This document shows positions 8,773 to 20,385 of a DNA stretch of 64,000 bases, piece after piece. The notes under the pieces are model-generated. The model searched no databases and was not told the origin of the DNA. It was given only the letters and a program-made list of their open reading frames with translations. Both the position numbers and the translations under genes were made by a program. The stretch comes from JALOLG01 sp963722415 (GTDB taxonomy: Bacteria > Actinomycetota > Acidimicrobiia > Acidimicrobiales > Ilumatobacteraceae). Every line of letters begins with the position of its first letter. Position 1 is the stretch's first letter. The stretch covers positions 310,001-374,000 of the forward strand of contig CAVRNI010000057.1 of NCBI GenBank assembly GCA_963722415.1, read 5' to 3'.

Positions 8773-11019
8773 ATGACCCACCTCCGGTACGCCGCTCGGA
8801 TCACCGTCGCGGCGATGCTCGCCACGTTGGTGGTCCCGACCGCACTCGACCTACCCGCCGCGTCCGCCGCGCCGGTGACGTCGAGACTCGAGTCGGTCGC
8901 GCCGTGCCGCGTCGCGGACAGTCGCAACGGCACCGGCTTCGCGGCGATCGGTGCCGACCGGATCCGCGTCGCGATGGTCGGCAGGTGCGGTGTTCCGTCG
9001 GACGCGACCGCGGTCGCCGTGACCGTCACTGCGACGCAGGCGCTGGCCGCGGGATTCCTCACCGCGTGGCCGGCCGGGCAGCCCCTCCCGACCGCCTCGA
9101 CGGTCAACTACGGCGCTTCCGAGGATCGAGCCAACGGAGCGATCGTGAAGCTCGGTACCGACGGGGCGATCGACGTCAGGGCATCGGCGCCGACCCAGAT
9201 CATCGTCGACGTCAACGGGTGGTTCCGCCCAGCGACGAGTGCGAGCGCAGGTCGCTTCGTACCGATCACGGCCCAGCGCGTGTTCGACAGTCGAGCGACC
9301 GGTTTCGGGCGACCGCTCCAGCCACGCGAGACGATCACGGTCGCACCACCTGCCGGCGTACCCGGCGACGCCATCGCGCTGGCGATCAACATCACCACCA
9401 CGGGACCCAACCAGCCGGGCTACTTCACGGCCTTTCCCGCCGGTACGGCGCGGCCGGAGGCATCGCTGCTCAACACCGATCGGTCCGGCCAGACCCGCGC
9501 CGCGTCGAGCATCACGCCGATCTCGCCCGGTGGCCTCAGCGTGTACTCGCACAGCGGCGGACACGTCATCATCGACGTCACCGGCTGGTTCACCGGCCCG
9601 TCGGCGGGCGAATCCACCGACGGGTTGTTCGTCCCGACCGACTCGCCACAGCGCCTGGTCGACACCCGCACCGGCGATCCCTTGTGGCCGGGCGGCGCGA
9701 TCGAGGTCGCGGTCCCGGTGACCGGCGCTTCTTCGATCGTCGTGAACACGACGCTCGTCGACGCCCATGCCTGGGGATTCCTGACCGCCTACGCGGCACG
9801 AACCGCGGTGCCCGAGACGAGCACCGTCAACGCCGGCGCCAAGCACCAGACGGCCGCCAACCTGGCGATCGTGCCGATCTCCCCCTCGGGGATCGCTGTG
9901 AGCTCCTTCGGCGGCGCCGACCTCGTCGTCGACCTCGCCGGCTGGTTCGTCGGGAGCCCCGTGTCGCCATCGGCCGGCGTGGCACCCAAGAACGTGCGCC
10001 CACCGGTGTGCATCGCCGACACGAGCCCGGCCGCGCTCACCGCGTTCTTCGCGTCCGGCGACCCGCTCATCGGCGCCGACTATCAACGGGCCTATCCCCT
10101 GCCGGACGGTCGGACGCTGTGGATGTTCCAGGACGTGCTGCTGCGATCGCGCGCCGGCGCCACGTTCGCCCACAACGCCGGGCTGATCCAGCGCGGGAAC
10201 TGCTTCGACGTCCTCCAGAGCGGCAACTTCGCGTCACCGGGCAACTATGTGTTGAACGAGGCGACCGACACGATGCGGCATTGGTTCTGGCCGCTCGGCG
10301 GCGACATCGGCGCTGACGGGCGGTTCCACCTGCTCGTCGCCGAGATGCTCGAGCGCGGTCCCGCGTACTTGTCGTGGACCGAGCCGATCGCGACGTGGAA
10401 CGTCTCGATCGACCTCGCCGACATGTCGATCGCGGCGTACGCCCCTGCCAGCGACAACTCGAACGCCCTGTACGGGTTCTCGGTCACCTCGGACGCGTCG
10501 TACACCTATCTCTACTCGCACTGCTACCGGCAGTTCGGGTGGGATCTGTTGGCGTTCAGCGACCCGCCGCTGTACGCGCACGACTTCGATTGCAGTGCGA
10601 ACGTCAACGTCGCCCGGGTGCCGCGTGGCCGGTTCGACCTCGCCCTCGAGTACTGGAACGGCTCGACGTGGGTGACCGACAGGGCCGCTGCCGTGCCCGT
10701 GATCCCCCGTGAGAACCGGCTCGTCAACCCGACCCAGGTCATGTTCGACGGGCGCCAGTTCGTCGCCGTCACCAAGGAGGGCGACTGGTGGGGCGACACC
10801 ATCTACCTCGACGTGGCGCCGACGGCGCAGGGACCGTGGCGTACGTACTCGACCATCGCCGTCCCCGCCGAATGCTCGATCTGCAACACCTACTTCGCGT
10901 CGATCGTGCCGTGGCGGGCAACCGACGGAGCGCTCGTGCTGGGGCTGTCGCGCAACACGTTCGAGGGCATCCTGACCGGGATGTACTCACCGCGCTTCCT
11001 CACCGCTCCGGCGCCGTGA
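8773..11019 (+). CDS. Secreted protein with three WF-ending repeats and a propeller-like C-terminal domain
   Basis: Exported protein of 748 residues. A signal peptide (YAARITVAAMLATLVV ... ASAAP) is followed by three tandem repeats of about 110-125 residues. Each begins with a (R)V.DSR or LVDTR segment and ends with a beta strand: IIVDVNGWFRP, VIIDVTGWFTG and LVVDLAGWFVG. Such repeats are common in actinobacterial surface proteins. The C-terminal about 330 residues (from CIADTSPAALTAFF) have repeated DGRTLWMFQD, GRFHLLVAEM and FDGRQFVAVTKEGDWWGDT blocks resembling DUF4185 or five-bladed propeller glycosidase folds. Several cysteines in this part suggest disulfides. ATG 8773 is chosen because it starts the signal peptide. 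It is probably a cell-surface protein; any enzymatic activity is unproven. Confidence 0.8.
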   Translation: MTHLRYAARITVAAMLATLVVPTALDLPAASAAPVTSRLESVAPCRVADSRNGTGFAAIGADRIRVAMVGRCGVPSDATAVAVTVTATQALAAGFLTAWPAGQPLPTASTVNYGASEDRANGAIVKLGTDGAIDVRASAPTQIIVDVNGWFRPATSASAGRFVPITAQRVFDSRATGFGRPLQPRETITVAPPAGVPGDAIALAINITTTGPNQPGYFTAFPAGTARPEASLLNTDRSGQTRAASSITPISPGGLSVYSHSGGHVIIDVTGWFTGPSAGESTDGLFVPTDSPQRLVDTRTGDPLWPGGAIEVAVPVTGASSIVVNTTLVDAHAWGFLTAYAARTAVPETSTVNAGAKHQTAANLAIVPISPSGIAVSSFGGADLVVDLAGWFVGSPVSPSAGVAPKNVRPPVCIADTSPAALTAFFASGDPLIGADYQRAYPLPDGRTLWMFQDVLLRSRAGATFAHNAGLIQRGNCFDVLQSGNFASPGNYVLNEATDTMRHWFWPLGGDIGADGRFHLLVAEMLERGPAYLSWTEPIATWNVSIDLADMSIAAYAPASDNSNALYGFSVTSDASYTYLYSHCYRQFGWDLLAFSDPPLYAHDFDCSANVNVARVPRGRFDLALEYWNGSTWVTDRAAAVPVIPRENRLVNPTQVMFDGRQFVAVTKEGDWWGDTIYLDVAPTAQGPWRTYSTIAVPAECSICNTYFASIVPWRATDGALVLGLSRNTFEGILTGMYSPRFLTAPAP

Positions 11020-11043
11020 GGTGTCGGCGGGCGTCGGGGCCGT

Positions 11044-12727
<1,684 letters not shown>

Positions 12728-12750
<23 letters not shown>

Positions 12751-13954
12751 CGCTCGACCGTTTCGTCATCTCGTCCCGCTCGCGCTCCTCGGACCGGTGC
12801 TGGGGTCGGCGTTGGGCATCGATGGCGGGGCGATCTTCCAGATCTTCGCCACCGAGGATCTCGGACTCAGCCCGACCGCGATCGGCATCGCGTTCGGCCT
12901 CGGTGTGCTGTCGGTGCCGGTCCAGATCTGGGCCGCACGGATGCCGTTGTGGCGGGCGCGGCGCAACCTCCAGACCTACCTCGTGATCGCCGCGGTGCAG
13001 GCGTGGATCCTGGCCGTCCTGGTGGCGTCGGGCACGACCGGTGGTGCCACCGTCATCGCGCTCGGCGTCACGGTCACCGCCGAGATCTCCCTCTCGGTGC
13101 TGTTCGCGACGGCGTGGCAGCCGTTGCTGTCGCAGACGCTGTCGTCTGCGGAGCGGCAGCAGCTGAACTCGCGCGGTCGCGCTGCCGGCGGCGGGTTGCT
13201 CGCCGGCCTGCTGTTGATCTTCGCCGCGTTGAACCAGTCCGGGCGGGTGGCGTTCCTCGTCGTCGTCGGCCTCGTCGCCTGCTGGTCCGCGGTGGACCTC
13301 AATCGTGTCCCAACACCCGCCCGCGCCGGATCCGGTGGCGAGCCCGGCGAGCCGGCGGCCGGCAAGCAGCCGCTCTCGCGCACGATGCGCTTGATCTTCC
13401 TCGTCTTCGCCCTCGTCGGATTCGGAGCGTGGCCGCTCTTCCTGGTCTACGTCCACGAGGTGTTCTGGCCGTCGGCGAACCTCGGTGTCGTCGGCGCTCT
13501 CCAACTGGCCGGATCGCTGGCTGCGGCGCTCGCGTGGCGACCGACGGGTGACGGCGTGATGGTCCGCGCCCGCGTCGCCGCCGCCGCGCTCGTCGTCGCC
13601 GGCGTCGCCCTGGCGGTGATCCCCACGCCGGTCGAGCATCGGGCCGCTCAGTTGGCGACGTTGGCGGTCACGTTCGTCTCTGCGGCCGCGCTCACCACGG
13701 TCCGGCTGGCGCTGCTCGAGGTCGCCCACCGTTCCATCGACGAGCGTTCGTCGGTCCGGGCGTTCACGCTCCTCGACGTGGTGGCATCGACGTCGCTCCA
13801 GATCGGCCTGCTGGCCGGTGGCCTGCTCGTCGCCGCCAGTTCGAGTGCCTCGGACTGGGTGGTCGATCCGTACCGCATCTACGTCGTCGTCTGCACGGCG
13901 ATGGCGTTCGTCGCGATCGGCACGCTGCGAACCGCCACCCGTCCCATCTCGTGA
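12728..13954 (+). CDS. MFS-type permease
   Basis: Membrane transporter of about 408 residues with roughly ten to twelve hydrophobic segments, for example LVPLALLGPVLGSALGI, LLAGLLLIFAALNQ, VAFLVVVGLVACWSAV and LIFLVFALVGFGAWPLFLV, with a central cytoplasmic loop rich in Pro, Gly and Ala. The substrate is unknown. GTG 12728 is in frame and overlaps the fumarase 3' end, so the pair is probably cotranscribed; an upstream extension inside fumA is possible but unlikely. The stop is eight bases from the convergent ABC-F stop. Confidence 0.75.
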
Positions 13955-13962
13955 GATCGGGT

Positions 13963-15579
13963 TCAGGCGAGGCTGACGAGGTCGAGCCAGTCCTCGGAGA
14001 AGTAGTCGACGTCGCCGTCGGGCATCAGCAGCACCTTCGTCGGAGCGAGCTGCTCGACGAATTCGGTGTCGTGGCTGACGAAGATGATCGAGCCCTTCCA
14101 CGATCCGAGCGAATCGGCGACCGCCTGGCGCGAGCCGGGATCGAGGTTGTTGGTCGGCTCGTCGAGGAGCAGCAGGTTGTTGCGCCCGACCATCAGCATC
14201 GCCAGCGCGAGCTTGGTCTTCTCGCCGCCCGACAGCGTGCCCGCCTCCTGGAACACCTTCCCGCCCGACAGGCCCATCATCCCGAGCAGCCCGCGCAGTT
14301 GCGTCTCGGTGAGCACGATGCCCGGCGGCACCTCGGCGCGGATGTTGTCGAGCAGGCTGGCGTCGGTACGCAGGTTGTCGTGCTCCTGGGCGTAGTACCC
14401 GACCGTGACGTTGTGCCCGTAGTCGAAGAACCCGAGATCGGCGGTGGTCTCGCCGGCGAGGATGCGCAGCAGACTCGTCTTGCCGGCGCCGTTGAGCCCG
14501 AGCACGAGCAGGCGCTCGCCGCGACCGAGATCGAAGTCGACGTCCTCGAACACCGGTGGTCCGCCGTAGCCCTTGCACAGCCCGTGCGCCCTGACCACGG
14601 TCTGACCGGGCGTCGGCGGCTCGGGGAACCTGACCGACAGCTGCTTGTCGCCGCGCTGTTCGCGCACCCGATCGGATTCGAGGCGGACGATGCGCTTCTC
14701 CATGCTGTGGGCGAGCGTCGCCTTCGACGCCTTGGCGCCGAACCGGTCGACGAACGTCTGCAGGCGGGCGATCTCCCTGGTCTGCAGGGCGGCCTTCTTG
14801 GCGAGACGGCGTTCGTCCTCGGCCCGCGCCGTGCGGTACTGGCTGTAGGTGCCCTTGTACTCGGTCACGTGCCCGACCGAGTCCTCGGTCGGGCGGTCGA
14901 GGTGCAGCACGCGGGTGATCGCCTCGTCGAGCAGTTCGAGGTCGTGGCTGATGACGAGCAGCGCACCGCGGTACTGGCGGAGAAACCCCATCAGCCATTC
15001 CTTGGCGTCGATGTCGAGGTGGTTCGTCGGCTCGTCGAGGCACAGCACATCGCTGCCGGCGAACAGGATGCGGGTCAGCTCGACACGCCGGCGCTCGCCG
15101 CCCGACAGCACCCCGATCGGCAGGTCGATGCGGTCCTCGCCGATGCCCAGCCCGGCCGCCATCGCCCGCGCCTCGCTCTCGGCCGCGTACCCGCCCTCCA
15201 TGCGGAACGCCTCCTCGGCGCGTGAGTAGCGCTCGACGTTGCGCTCGTCGGGCCGCTCCTCCATCACCAGTCGCAGCTTCTCGATCCGTTCGAGCTGTTC
15301 GTCGATGGTGCGGCCCGACAGCACGTGGGTCACGGCGGTGCGGCCGTCGAGGACACCCGCGATACGAGGGTCCTGTGGCAGATAGCCGAACCCGCCCTTG
15401 CGGAGCACCCGCCCGGCTGCTGGTTCGACGGCGCCACCGAGCACCCGGAACAAGCTCGTCTTGCCGGCACCGTTGCGGCCGACGATGCCGACCTTGTCGC
15501 GGGGCATGACGGTGAAGCTGGCCGACTCGACCACGAGTCGGCCGCCGACCTCCACCGAGAGCTCCTGCGCCTGCAGCAC
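13963..15579 (-). CDS. ABC-F family ATPase
   Basis: Soluble protein of 538 residues with two nucleotide-binding domains and no membrane segments. NBD1 has Walker A GRNGAGKTSL, signature LSGGERRRVELTRIL and Walker B VLCLDEPTNHLDI. NBD2 has Walker A GLNGAGKTSLLRIL, signature LSGGEKTKLALAML and Walker B LLLLDEPTNNLDP. The charged interdomain linker (about residues 235-290) includes ALQTREIARLQTFVDRFGAKASKA. ABC-F proteins act on the ribosome, in translation regulation or antibiotic resistance. Whether this is an EttA-like housekeeping or resistance-type member cannot be told. The intact frame and lack of a resistance context favour housekeeping. Confidence 0.9.
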   Translation of the reverse strand: MLQAQELSVEVGGRLVVESASFTVMPRDKVGIVGRNGAGKTSLFRVLGGAVEPAAGRVLRKGGFGYLPQDPRIAGVLDGRTAVTHVLSGRTIDEQLERIEKLRLVMEERPDERNVERYSRAEEAFRMEGGYAAESEARAMAAGLGIGEDRIDLPIGVLSGGERRRVELTRILFAGSDVLCLDEPTNHLDIDAKEWLMGFLRQYRGALLVISHDLELLDEAITRVLHLDRPTEDSVGHVTEYKGTYSQYRTARAEDERRLAKKAALQTREIARLQTFVDRFGAKASKATLAHSMEKRIVRLESDRVREQRGDKQLSVRFPEPPTPGQTVVRAHGLCKGYGGPPVFEDVDFDLGRGERLLVLGLNGAGKTSLLRILAGETTADLGFFDYGHNVTVGYYAQEHDNLRTDASLLDNIRAEVPPGIVLTETQLRGLLGMMGLSGGKVFQEAGTLSGGEKTKLALAMLMVGRNNLLLLDEPTNNLDPGSRQAVADSLGSWKGSIIFVSHDTEFVEQLAPTKVLLMPDGDVDYFSEDWLDLVSLA

Positions 15580-15602
15580 CTGATCAGGCTACGGTCGCCA
15601 CC

Positions 15603-16022
15603 GTGACGGCGAGCACGAGTTCGGCCACACCGGCCCGCCGTGCGCTCGCACTGCCGGTCACCGTCGGCTGCTTGGCGGTGGGCGCGGCGGGGTACGTGGC
15701 CGCGCGGGACCCGTCGTCGACCGGCACCTACCCGGGGTGCGTGGTCCGCTCGGTCACCGGACTCTGGTGCCCGGGGTGCGGTCTCACCCGTGCCGCCCAC
15801 CACCTGCTGAACGGCGACATCGGGCAGGCGCTCGGCTACAACGCGCTCGTCATCCCCGTCGGGTTGCTGCTCGCGATCACATGGACCGCGTGGCTGATGG
15901 GCGGCCGGGGGCCGGCATGGGTGCACCGCGCCGCGCTCCCGGCGTGGCTCGCCCTGGCGATCGTCGCCGTGACGTTCACGATCCTGCGCAACGTGCCGGC
16001 GTTCGACGTCTTGCGCGGGTGA
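15603..16022 (+). CDS. DUF2752 membrane protein
   Basis: Membrane protein of 139 residues. The hallmark DUF2752 motif LWCPGCGLTRAAHHLLNGD lies between two hydrophobic regions, followed by TM segments around NALVIPVGLLLAITWTAW and LALAIVAVTFTIL. The paired cysteines of WCPGCGLTR suggest metal or redox involvement, but the function of the family is unknown. GTG 15603 is chosen; the gene is divergent from the ABC-F gene with only 23 bases between the starts, so promoters must overlap. Confidence 0.85.
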   Translation: MTASTSSATPARRALALPVTVGCLAVGAAGYVAARDPSSTGTYPGCVVRSVTGLWCPGCGLTRAAHHLLNGDIGQALGYNALVIPVGLLLAITWTAWLMGGRGPAWVHRAALPAWLALAIVAVTFTILRNVPAFDVLRG

Positions 16023-16058
16023 CCGGCGGCTTCTCGGGCCTGGCCCCGTCACCAGGCG

Positions 16059-17155
16059 TCAGGGCAGCGGCGGCGGAACCGTCGTCACGGGCGGCTGCGT
16101 CGTCACCGGCGGCTGCGTCGTCACCGGCGGCTGCGTCGTCACCGGCGGCTGCGTCGTCACGGGCGGCTGGGTCGTCACCGGCGGTTGCGTCGTCACGACC
16201 GGGATGCGTCGTCGTGCCCGACGTCCCAGGGCTGGTCGTGGTCGGCCCCACCCTGGGGCACCGTCGTCTGTCCGCCGGTGGTGGTGGTCGTGGCGCGTGG
16301 GCGGGTGCCTCCGGCCGGCGTCGTGGCGCGCGTGCCTCCGCCGCTGCCCCGGGCGGTCCCGGCGGAATCGTCGGTGAACCGGCTGCTCAGGCAATCGCCG
16401 CCGCTGCCGGTCGGCGATCCACCGAGCGCGATCGCGGTCTCGAGCACGAGGCGCGAGATCCCCGCCGGGCTCGGGTGGTACCCGTCGGCGGACAGCAGGC
16501 TCGGATCGTCCGCGGTCATCTGCGCCCAGTCGATGATCTGCACGTTGGGGTAGTAGGCCAGCATTCCTCGGATGGCCTCGTTGACGTCGGCTCGGTTCGG
16601 CTTGAACTCGGTGACCGTGTACAGCAGCGTCGGCCGGGGCGCCAGGCGTGTGAGGATCTCGTCGAGCTCGCGGGTGTACACCTCGATGTCGCCGCCGTAG
16701 TTCGTACCGAGGAAGACGGCTGCCACATCCCAGTCGACGCCGGCCTCCGGTTGGAGCCTGGCGTTCAACACGCGTTCTCCGAAGTCGATGAACCGGCTCT
16801 TCTCGGCGTCGACCTCGACGGCCCAGTTCAACGGCACCAGGCCGAGGCACATCTCACCCGTGTACCGGCGCGACGTCGAGGCCAGGATCGAGTCACCGAT
16901 CATGATCAAGCGGTTCCCCTGGACGCGCTCACCGATCGACAGCAACTCGGTCCGGTCGACGGTGACCGTCGGTCGGGGCACCGTGGACGACGACGACGTC
17001 GTCGTCACCTCGAGATGGGGCGACCTGCTCAGCGCCTCCGGGAGCACCCCGACGCCGGGCACGGTGCCGACCGAGGCGGGTGGCGCGACCAGGTCGTCCT
17101 CGCCACACGCGGTGAGGACGACCGCCAAGAGCAGGATTACCCAGCGGCCACGCAT
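16059..17155 (-). CDS. SGNH/GDSL-hydrolase lipoprotein with VTTQPP repeat tail
   Basis: The lipoprotein signal WVILLLAVVLTACGEDD places the mature Cys at about residue 17. After a Ser/Thr linker, the SGNH domain shows block I RLIMIGDSILAST (Ser nucleophile), block III VFLGTNYGGDIEV and block V LLSADGYHPSPAG (Asp/His), so it is likely an acyl-ester hydrolase of the cell envelope. The C-terminus is a Thr/Gly/Pro-rich tail ending in seven VTTQPP repeats and VTTVPPPLP. Two extra bases, near 16205 and 16250, shift the frame between the catalytic domain and the repeats. ATG 17155 is preferred over 17182 because it starts the signal peptide. The tail may span the cell wall or be glycosylated (inference). 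Confidence 0.82.
16079..16198 (-). repeat. 18-bp tandem repeat encoding VTTQPP
   Basis: About seven head-to-tail copies of an 18-base unit (plus strand GGCGGCTGCGTCGTCACC) with only single-base variants between copies. On the minus strand each unit encodes V-T-T-Q-P-P in the tail of the SGNH lipoprotein. Copy number is likely variable between strains because of slippage. Confidence 0.9.
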
Positions 17156-17204
17156 CGGGCCATTGAACCCGATCCGGCGCACGCGGCGGGCGCGGGCGCG
17201 CTGA

Positions 17205-17570
17205 TCAGCGGCTCCGCAGCGCGTCGCGGATCTCGGTGAGCAGCTCGATCTCGGTCGGACCCCCGGCTTCCTCGGGTCCCTTCCACTTGTTGTACGCCTT
17301 GACGATCAGGAACAGGATGAACGCCACCACGACGAAGCTGATCGCGGCGTCGATCACGAGGCCGATGCTGATCCGTGCGTCGCCGATGTCGAAGCCGATG
17401 TCCTGGAAGTTGCTCTCGCCGAAGATGGCGGCGATGATCGGGTTGATCACCCCGTTGAGCAGGGCATCGACGATCTTGGCGAAGTACAGCGCCAGGATCA
17501 ATCCGACGGCGATCATGACGACGTTGCCCTTGTTGATGAACGCCTTGAACTCGTCCAGCATGTCCTTCAT
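17205..17570 (-). CDS. mscL: Large-conductance mechanosensitive channel MscL
   Basis: Homopentameric channel that opens under membrane tension in hypo-osmotic shock. It is 121 residues from ATG 17570 (MKDMLDEFKAFINKGNVV), matching the N-terminal amphipathic helix of MscL. TM1 is MIAVGLILALYFAKIVDALL, followed by NGVINPIIAAI and a periplasmic loop, and TM2 is IDAAISFVVVAFILFLIVKA. A short charged C-terminal helix ends EIRDALRSR. The frame is intact. An in-frame upstream extension to 17624 lacks family sequence. Confidence 0.93.
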   Translation of the reverse strand: MKDMLDEFKAFINKGNVVMIAVGLILALYFAKIVDALLNGVINPIIAAIFGESNFQDIGFDIGDARISIGLVIDAAISFVVVAFILFLIVKAYNKWKGPEEAGGPTEIELLTEIRDALRSR

Positions 17571-17630
17571 GTCACCGGTGCTCCTGTCTCCATCGGGGCC
17601 GCGCCTCGGCCGGAAGTGAACCACATCCGG

Positions 17631-18885
17631 CTAACTGCCTGATCCAACCACCGTCGGGGCCGGCTGTTCGAGCTCCTCGAACGTGTCGATCCGACGTAGC
17701 GACGGGAACAACACGAAGTACGCGCCGGCGATGATGACCGTCGCAACACCGCCGGCGGCGATCGCGAACGGCACACCGAACAGGCTCGCCGCGACACCGC
17801 TCTCGAACGCTCCGAGCTCGTTGGAGGCGCCGATGAACACCCCCTCGACCGACGTCACACGGCCAAGTTGGTCGTCAGGTGTCACGAGCGGCACGAGCGA
17901 CCCGCGGATGTACATCGAGACCATGTCGGCGCCCGAGAGCACGACGAGCGCGATGAACGCCACGGCGTAGCTGTGGGTGATGCCGAACACGATCGTGCCG
18001 AGGCCGAACATCGCGACCACCGCGATCAGCGTCGGCCCGACGCGACGGCGGACAGGCCACACGGCGAGCACGATCGCCATCAGACCGGCGCCGATCCCGG
18101 GCGCCGCACGTAGCCAGCCGTACGCGACGTCTCCGACGCCGAGACGGTCCTCGGCGACCGCCGGGATGAGGGCCACCGCGCCGCCGAACAGCACCGCGAA
18201 CAGGTCGAGCGAGATCGCCGCCAGCACGACTGGGGTGCGTCGGATGAAGTGCAGCCCCTCGAGCGCCAGACGCAACGTCGGCCGGTCGCGCATCGGCACC
18301 GCCGCGCGTTGGTACTCGATCAACAGAACCGGCACCGTCGCCACGACGAACACGATGCCCGCCACGACGTACGGCAACGAGTTGTCGATGCTGTAGAGGA
18401 AGCCGCCGAGTGCCGGCCCGATGATCATCGCCGCCGTGAATGTCGCCGTCCACATCCCCACGACACGTGGGAGCAGCCCGGCCGGCGACACCAAGGGCGG
18501 CATCGAGCGGTGCGCGGGTGCGATCATCGCGTCGACCGAACCGAGCAACGTCGCGATCGCGAACAGCGGCCACACGCTGGTGCTGTCGGACACGGTGTAT
18601 GCGACGAGCAGCGCCGCGCACAACGCTCGTCCGAGCATGAAGATCGCGACGACGCGGCGACGGTCGAACCGGTCGGCGACCATGCCGCTCACCAGGACGA
18701 GGACCAACGACGGGCAGGAACTGGGCGAGGCCGATCAGCCCGATGTCGAGCGGGTCGCCGGTCAGGTCGTACACCTGCTTGAACAGGCCGGTGACGAGCA
18801 GCATCTGGGCGCCGCTCGACAGCGTGGTCGAGAGCAGGTACCGGCGGACCGACGCGTACCTCAACACGTCGACGGCGCCGGCCAC
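17631..18885 (-). CDS. MFS transporter, exporter-like (frame-disrupted)
   Basis: Membrane transporter of about 417 residues. The first 65 residues (VLRYASVRRYLLSTTLSSGA ... GLAQFLPV) are separated from the rest by one extra base near 18710; the rest begins LVLVLVSGMVADRFDRRR, the MFS loop 2-3 signature D-R-x-x-R-R. Further TM segments include PYVVAGIVFVVATVPVLLI and IALVVLSGADMVSMYI. It belongs to the group of MFS exporters with an N-terminal YxxSxR-like start, often annotated as enterobactin or drug exporters. The substrate is not determinable. GTG 18885 is divergent from the amidase. Confidence 0.78.
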
Positions 18886-18923
18886 GTCGAGGCACGGTAG
18901 CCGTGGGTGCTAGCACATCGGCA

Positions 18924-20360
18924 ATGGGATCACTCGCAGATGACACACGTTGGATGGACGCCACCGAGCAGGCGGAGCTCGTCGCCAAGGGCGAGTTCAC
19001 GCCGGTCGAACTGCTCGACGCCGCGGTCGAACGCATCGAGCGCGACGACACTGCGATCAACGCGGTCGTGCTGCGCTGGTTCGACCGGGCACGCGAGGCC
19101 GCGGCGTCGGCGGAGCTCCCCGACGGACCGTTCAGGGGCGTTCCGTTCCTCCTCAAGGACCTTTTCGCCAGCATGGCCGGCATGCCGCTCACGAACGGCA
19201 ACAAGGCGTTGGCAGCCGCCCCGCCCGTATCGGCGATCGACACCACGCTCGTGAGCCGCCACCGCGCGGCCGGGTTCGTGATCGCCGGGCGCACCAACAG
19301 CCCGGAGCTGGGAAGCCTGCCGGTCACCGAGCCGGAGGCCTACGGCCCGACTCGCAACCCGTGGAACCTCGACCACACGCCGGGCGGGTCGAGCGGCGGA
19401 TCGGCCGCCGCCGTCGCCGCCGGCATGGTGCCGATCGCCCACGCCTCCGACGGCGGCGGATCGATCCGCATTCCCGCCTCGTGCTGCGGGTTGGTCGGGC
19501 TCAAGGTCAGCCAGGGAAGGACCACGCTGGGCCCACTGCGTTCCGAGTCCGGTCTCGGCGTCGAGCACTGCGTGAGCCGCACGGTCCGCGACACGGCTCG
19601 ACTGCTCGACGCCACACACGGCCCCGGTGTCGGCGACACCGTGTCCGCGCCGCCTCCCGTCCGGCCGTACGCCGACGAGGTCGGCGCCGATCCGGGGTCG
19701 CTGCGGATCGGGCTGCTCGACCACCATCCCCGCGAGGAGTGGATCCACGACGACTGCGTCGACGCCGTCCGCGCCGCAGCGGCCCTGCTCGAGGGGCTCG
19801 GCCATCGCGTCGAACCGGGGTCACCCGCCGTGCTCGCCGACGCGTCGTTCACCCCGCGGTTCATGGCGCTGTGGGCGACGAGCATGGCGCTCGGCATCGA
19901 GGCGTTCGGCACCCAGCTCGGTCGCACGCTGACGGCCGACGATGTCGAGCCGGTGAACTGGGCCCAGGCCGAGTTCGCCCGCACGTACTCGGCCGTCGAC
20001 CTGGCGACGGCCCAGGCGGCCTGCGTCGACTTCCGCCGCGCCGCGCAGCAGTGGTGGACGGACGGCTGGGACCTCCTGCTCACACCGACGCTCGGCGAAC
20101 CACCGGTTCGCATCGGTGAACACGATCCGCAGCCGGACGACCCGATGGCCGGGATGAAGCGGGCGGCCCGCTTCGTGCCGTTCACGCCGCCATGGAACAT
20201 GAGTGGGCAACCGGCGATCAGCCTCCCGTTGCACTGGAACGCCGACGGGTTGCCGATCGGTGTCCAACTGGTCGCCGCCTACGGCCGCGAAGACGTGCTC
20301 ATCCGGGTCGCCGCCCAGCTCGAATCCGCCCATCCCTGGGCCGACCGTCACCCCGCGTAG
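18924..20360 (+). CDS. Amidase (amidase-signature family)
   Basis: Serine amidohydrolase of about 478 residues. The Ser-cisSer-Lys triad is visible: Lys in FRGVPFLLKDLF (about residue 77), cis-Ser in TPGGSSGGSAAAVAAG, and nucleophile Ser in ASDGGGSIRIPASCCGLVG. The CCGLVGLK variant and the region MSGQPAISLPLHWNADGLP resemble 6-aminohexanoate cyclic-dimer hydrolase-type amidases. ATG 18924 is preferred; 18903 is an in-frame GTG. The substrate is unknown. It is a single gene with an intact frame. Confidence 0.9.
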   Translation: MGSLADDTRWMDATEQAELVAKGEFTPVELLDAAVERIERDDTAINAVVLRWFDRAREAAASAELPDGPFRGVPFLLKDLFASMAGMPLTNGNKALAAAPPVSAIDTTLVSRHRAAGFVIAGRTNSPELGSLPVTEPEAYGPTRNPWNLDHTPGGSSGGSAAAVAAGMVPIAHASDGGGSIRIPASCCGLVGLKVSQGRTTLGPLRSESGLGVEHCVSRTVRDTARLLDATHGPGVGDTVSAPPPVRPYADEVGADPGSLRIGLLDHHPREEWIHDDCVDAVRAAAALLEGLGHRVEPGSPAVLADASFTPRFMALWATSMALGIEAFGTQLGRTLTADDVEPVNWAQAEFARTYSAVDLATAQAACVDFRRAAQQWWTDGWDLLLTPTLGEPPVRIGEHDPQPDDPMAGMKRAARFVPFTPPWNMSGQPAISLPLHWNADGLPIGVQLVAAYGREDVLIRVAAQLESAHPWADRHPA

Positions 20361-20385
20361 CTGCGTGCGCGGCGTTGGCTGCGTG

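Noticed and set aside
16079..16198. Possible CRISPR-like array
   Set aside because: Units are 18 bases, contiguous without spacers, and encode VTTQPP in frame, so it is a protein-coding tandem repeat.
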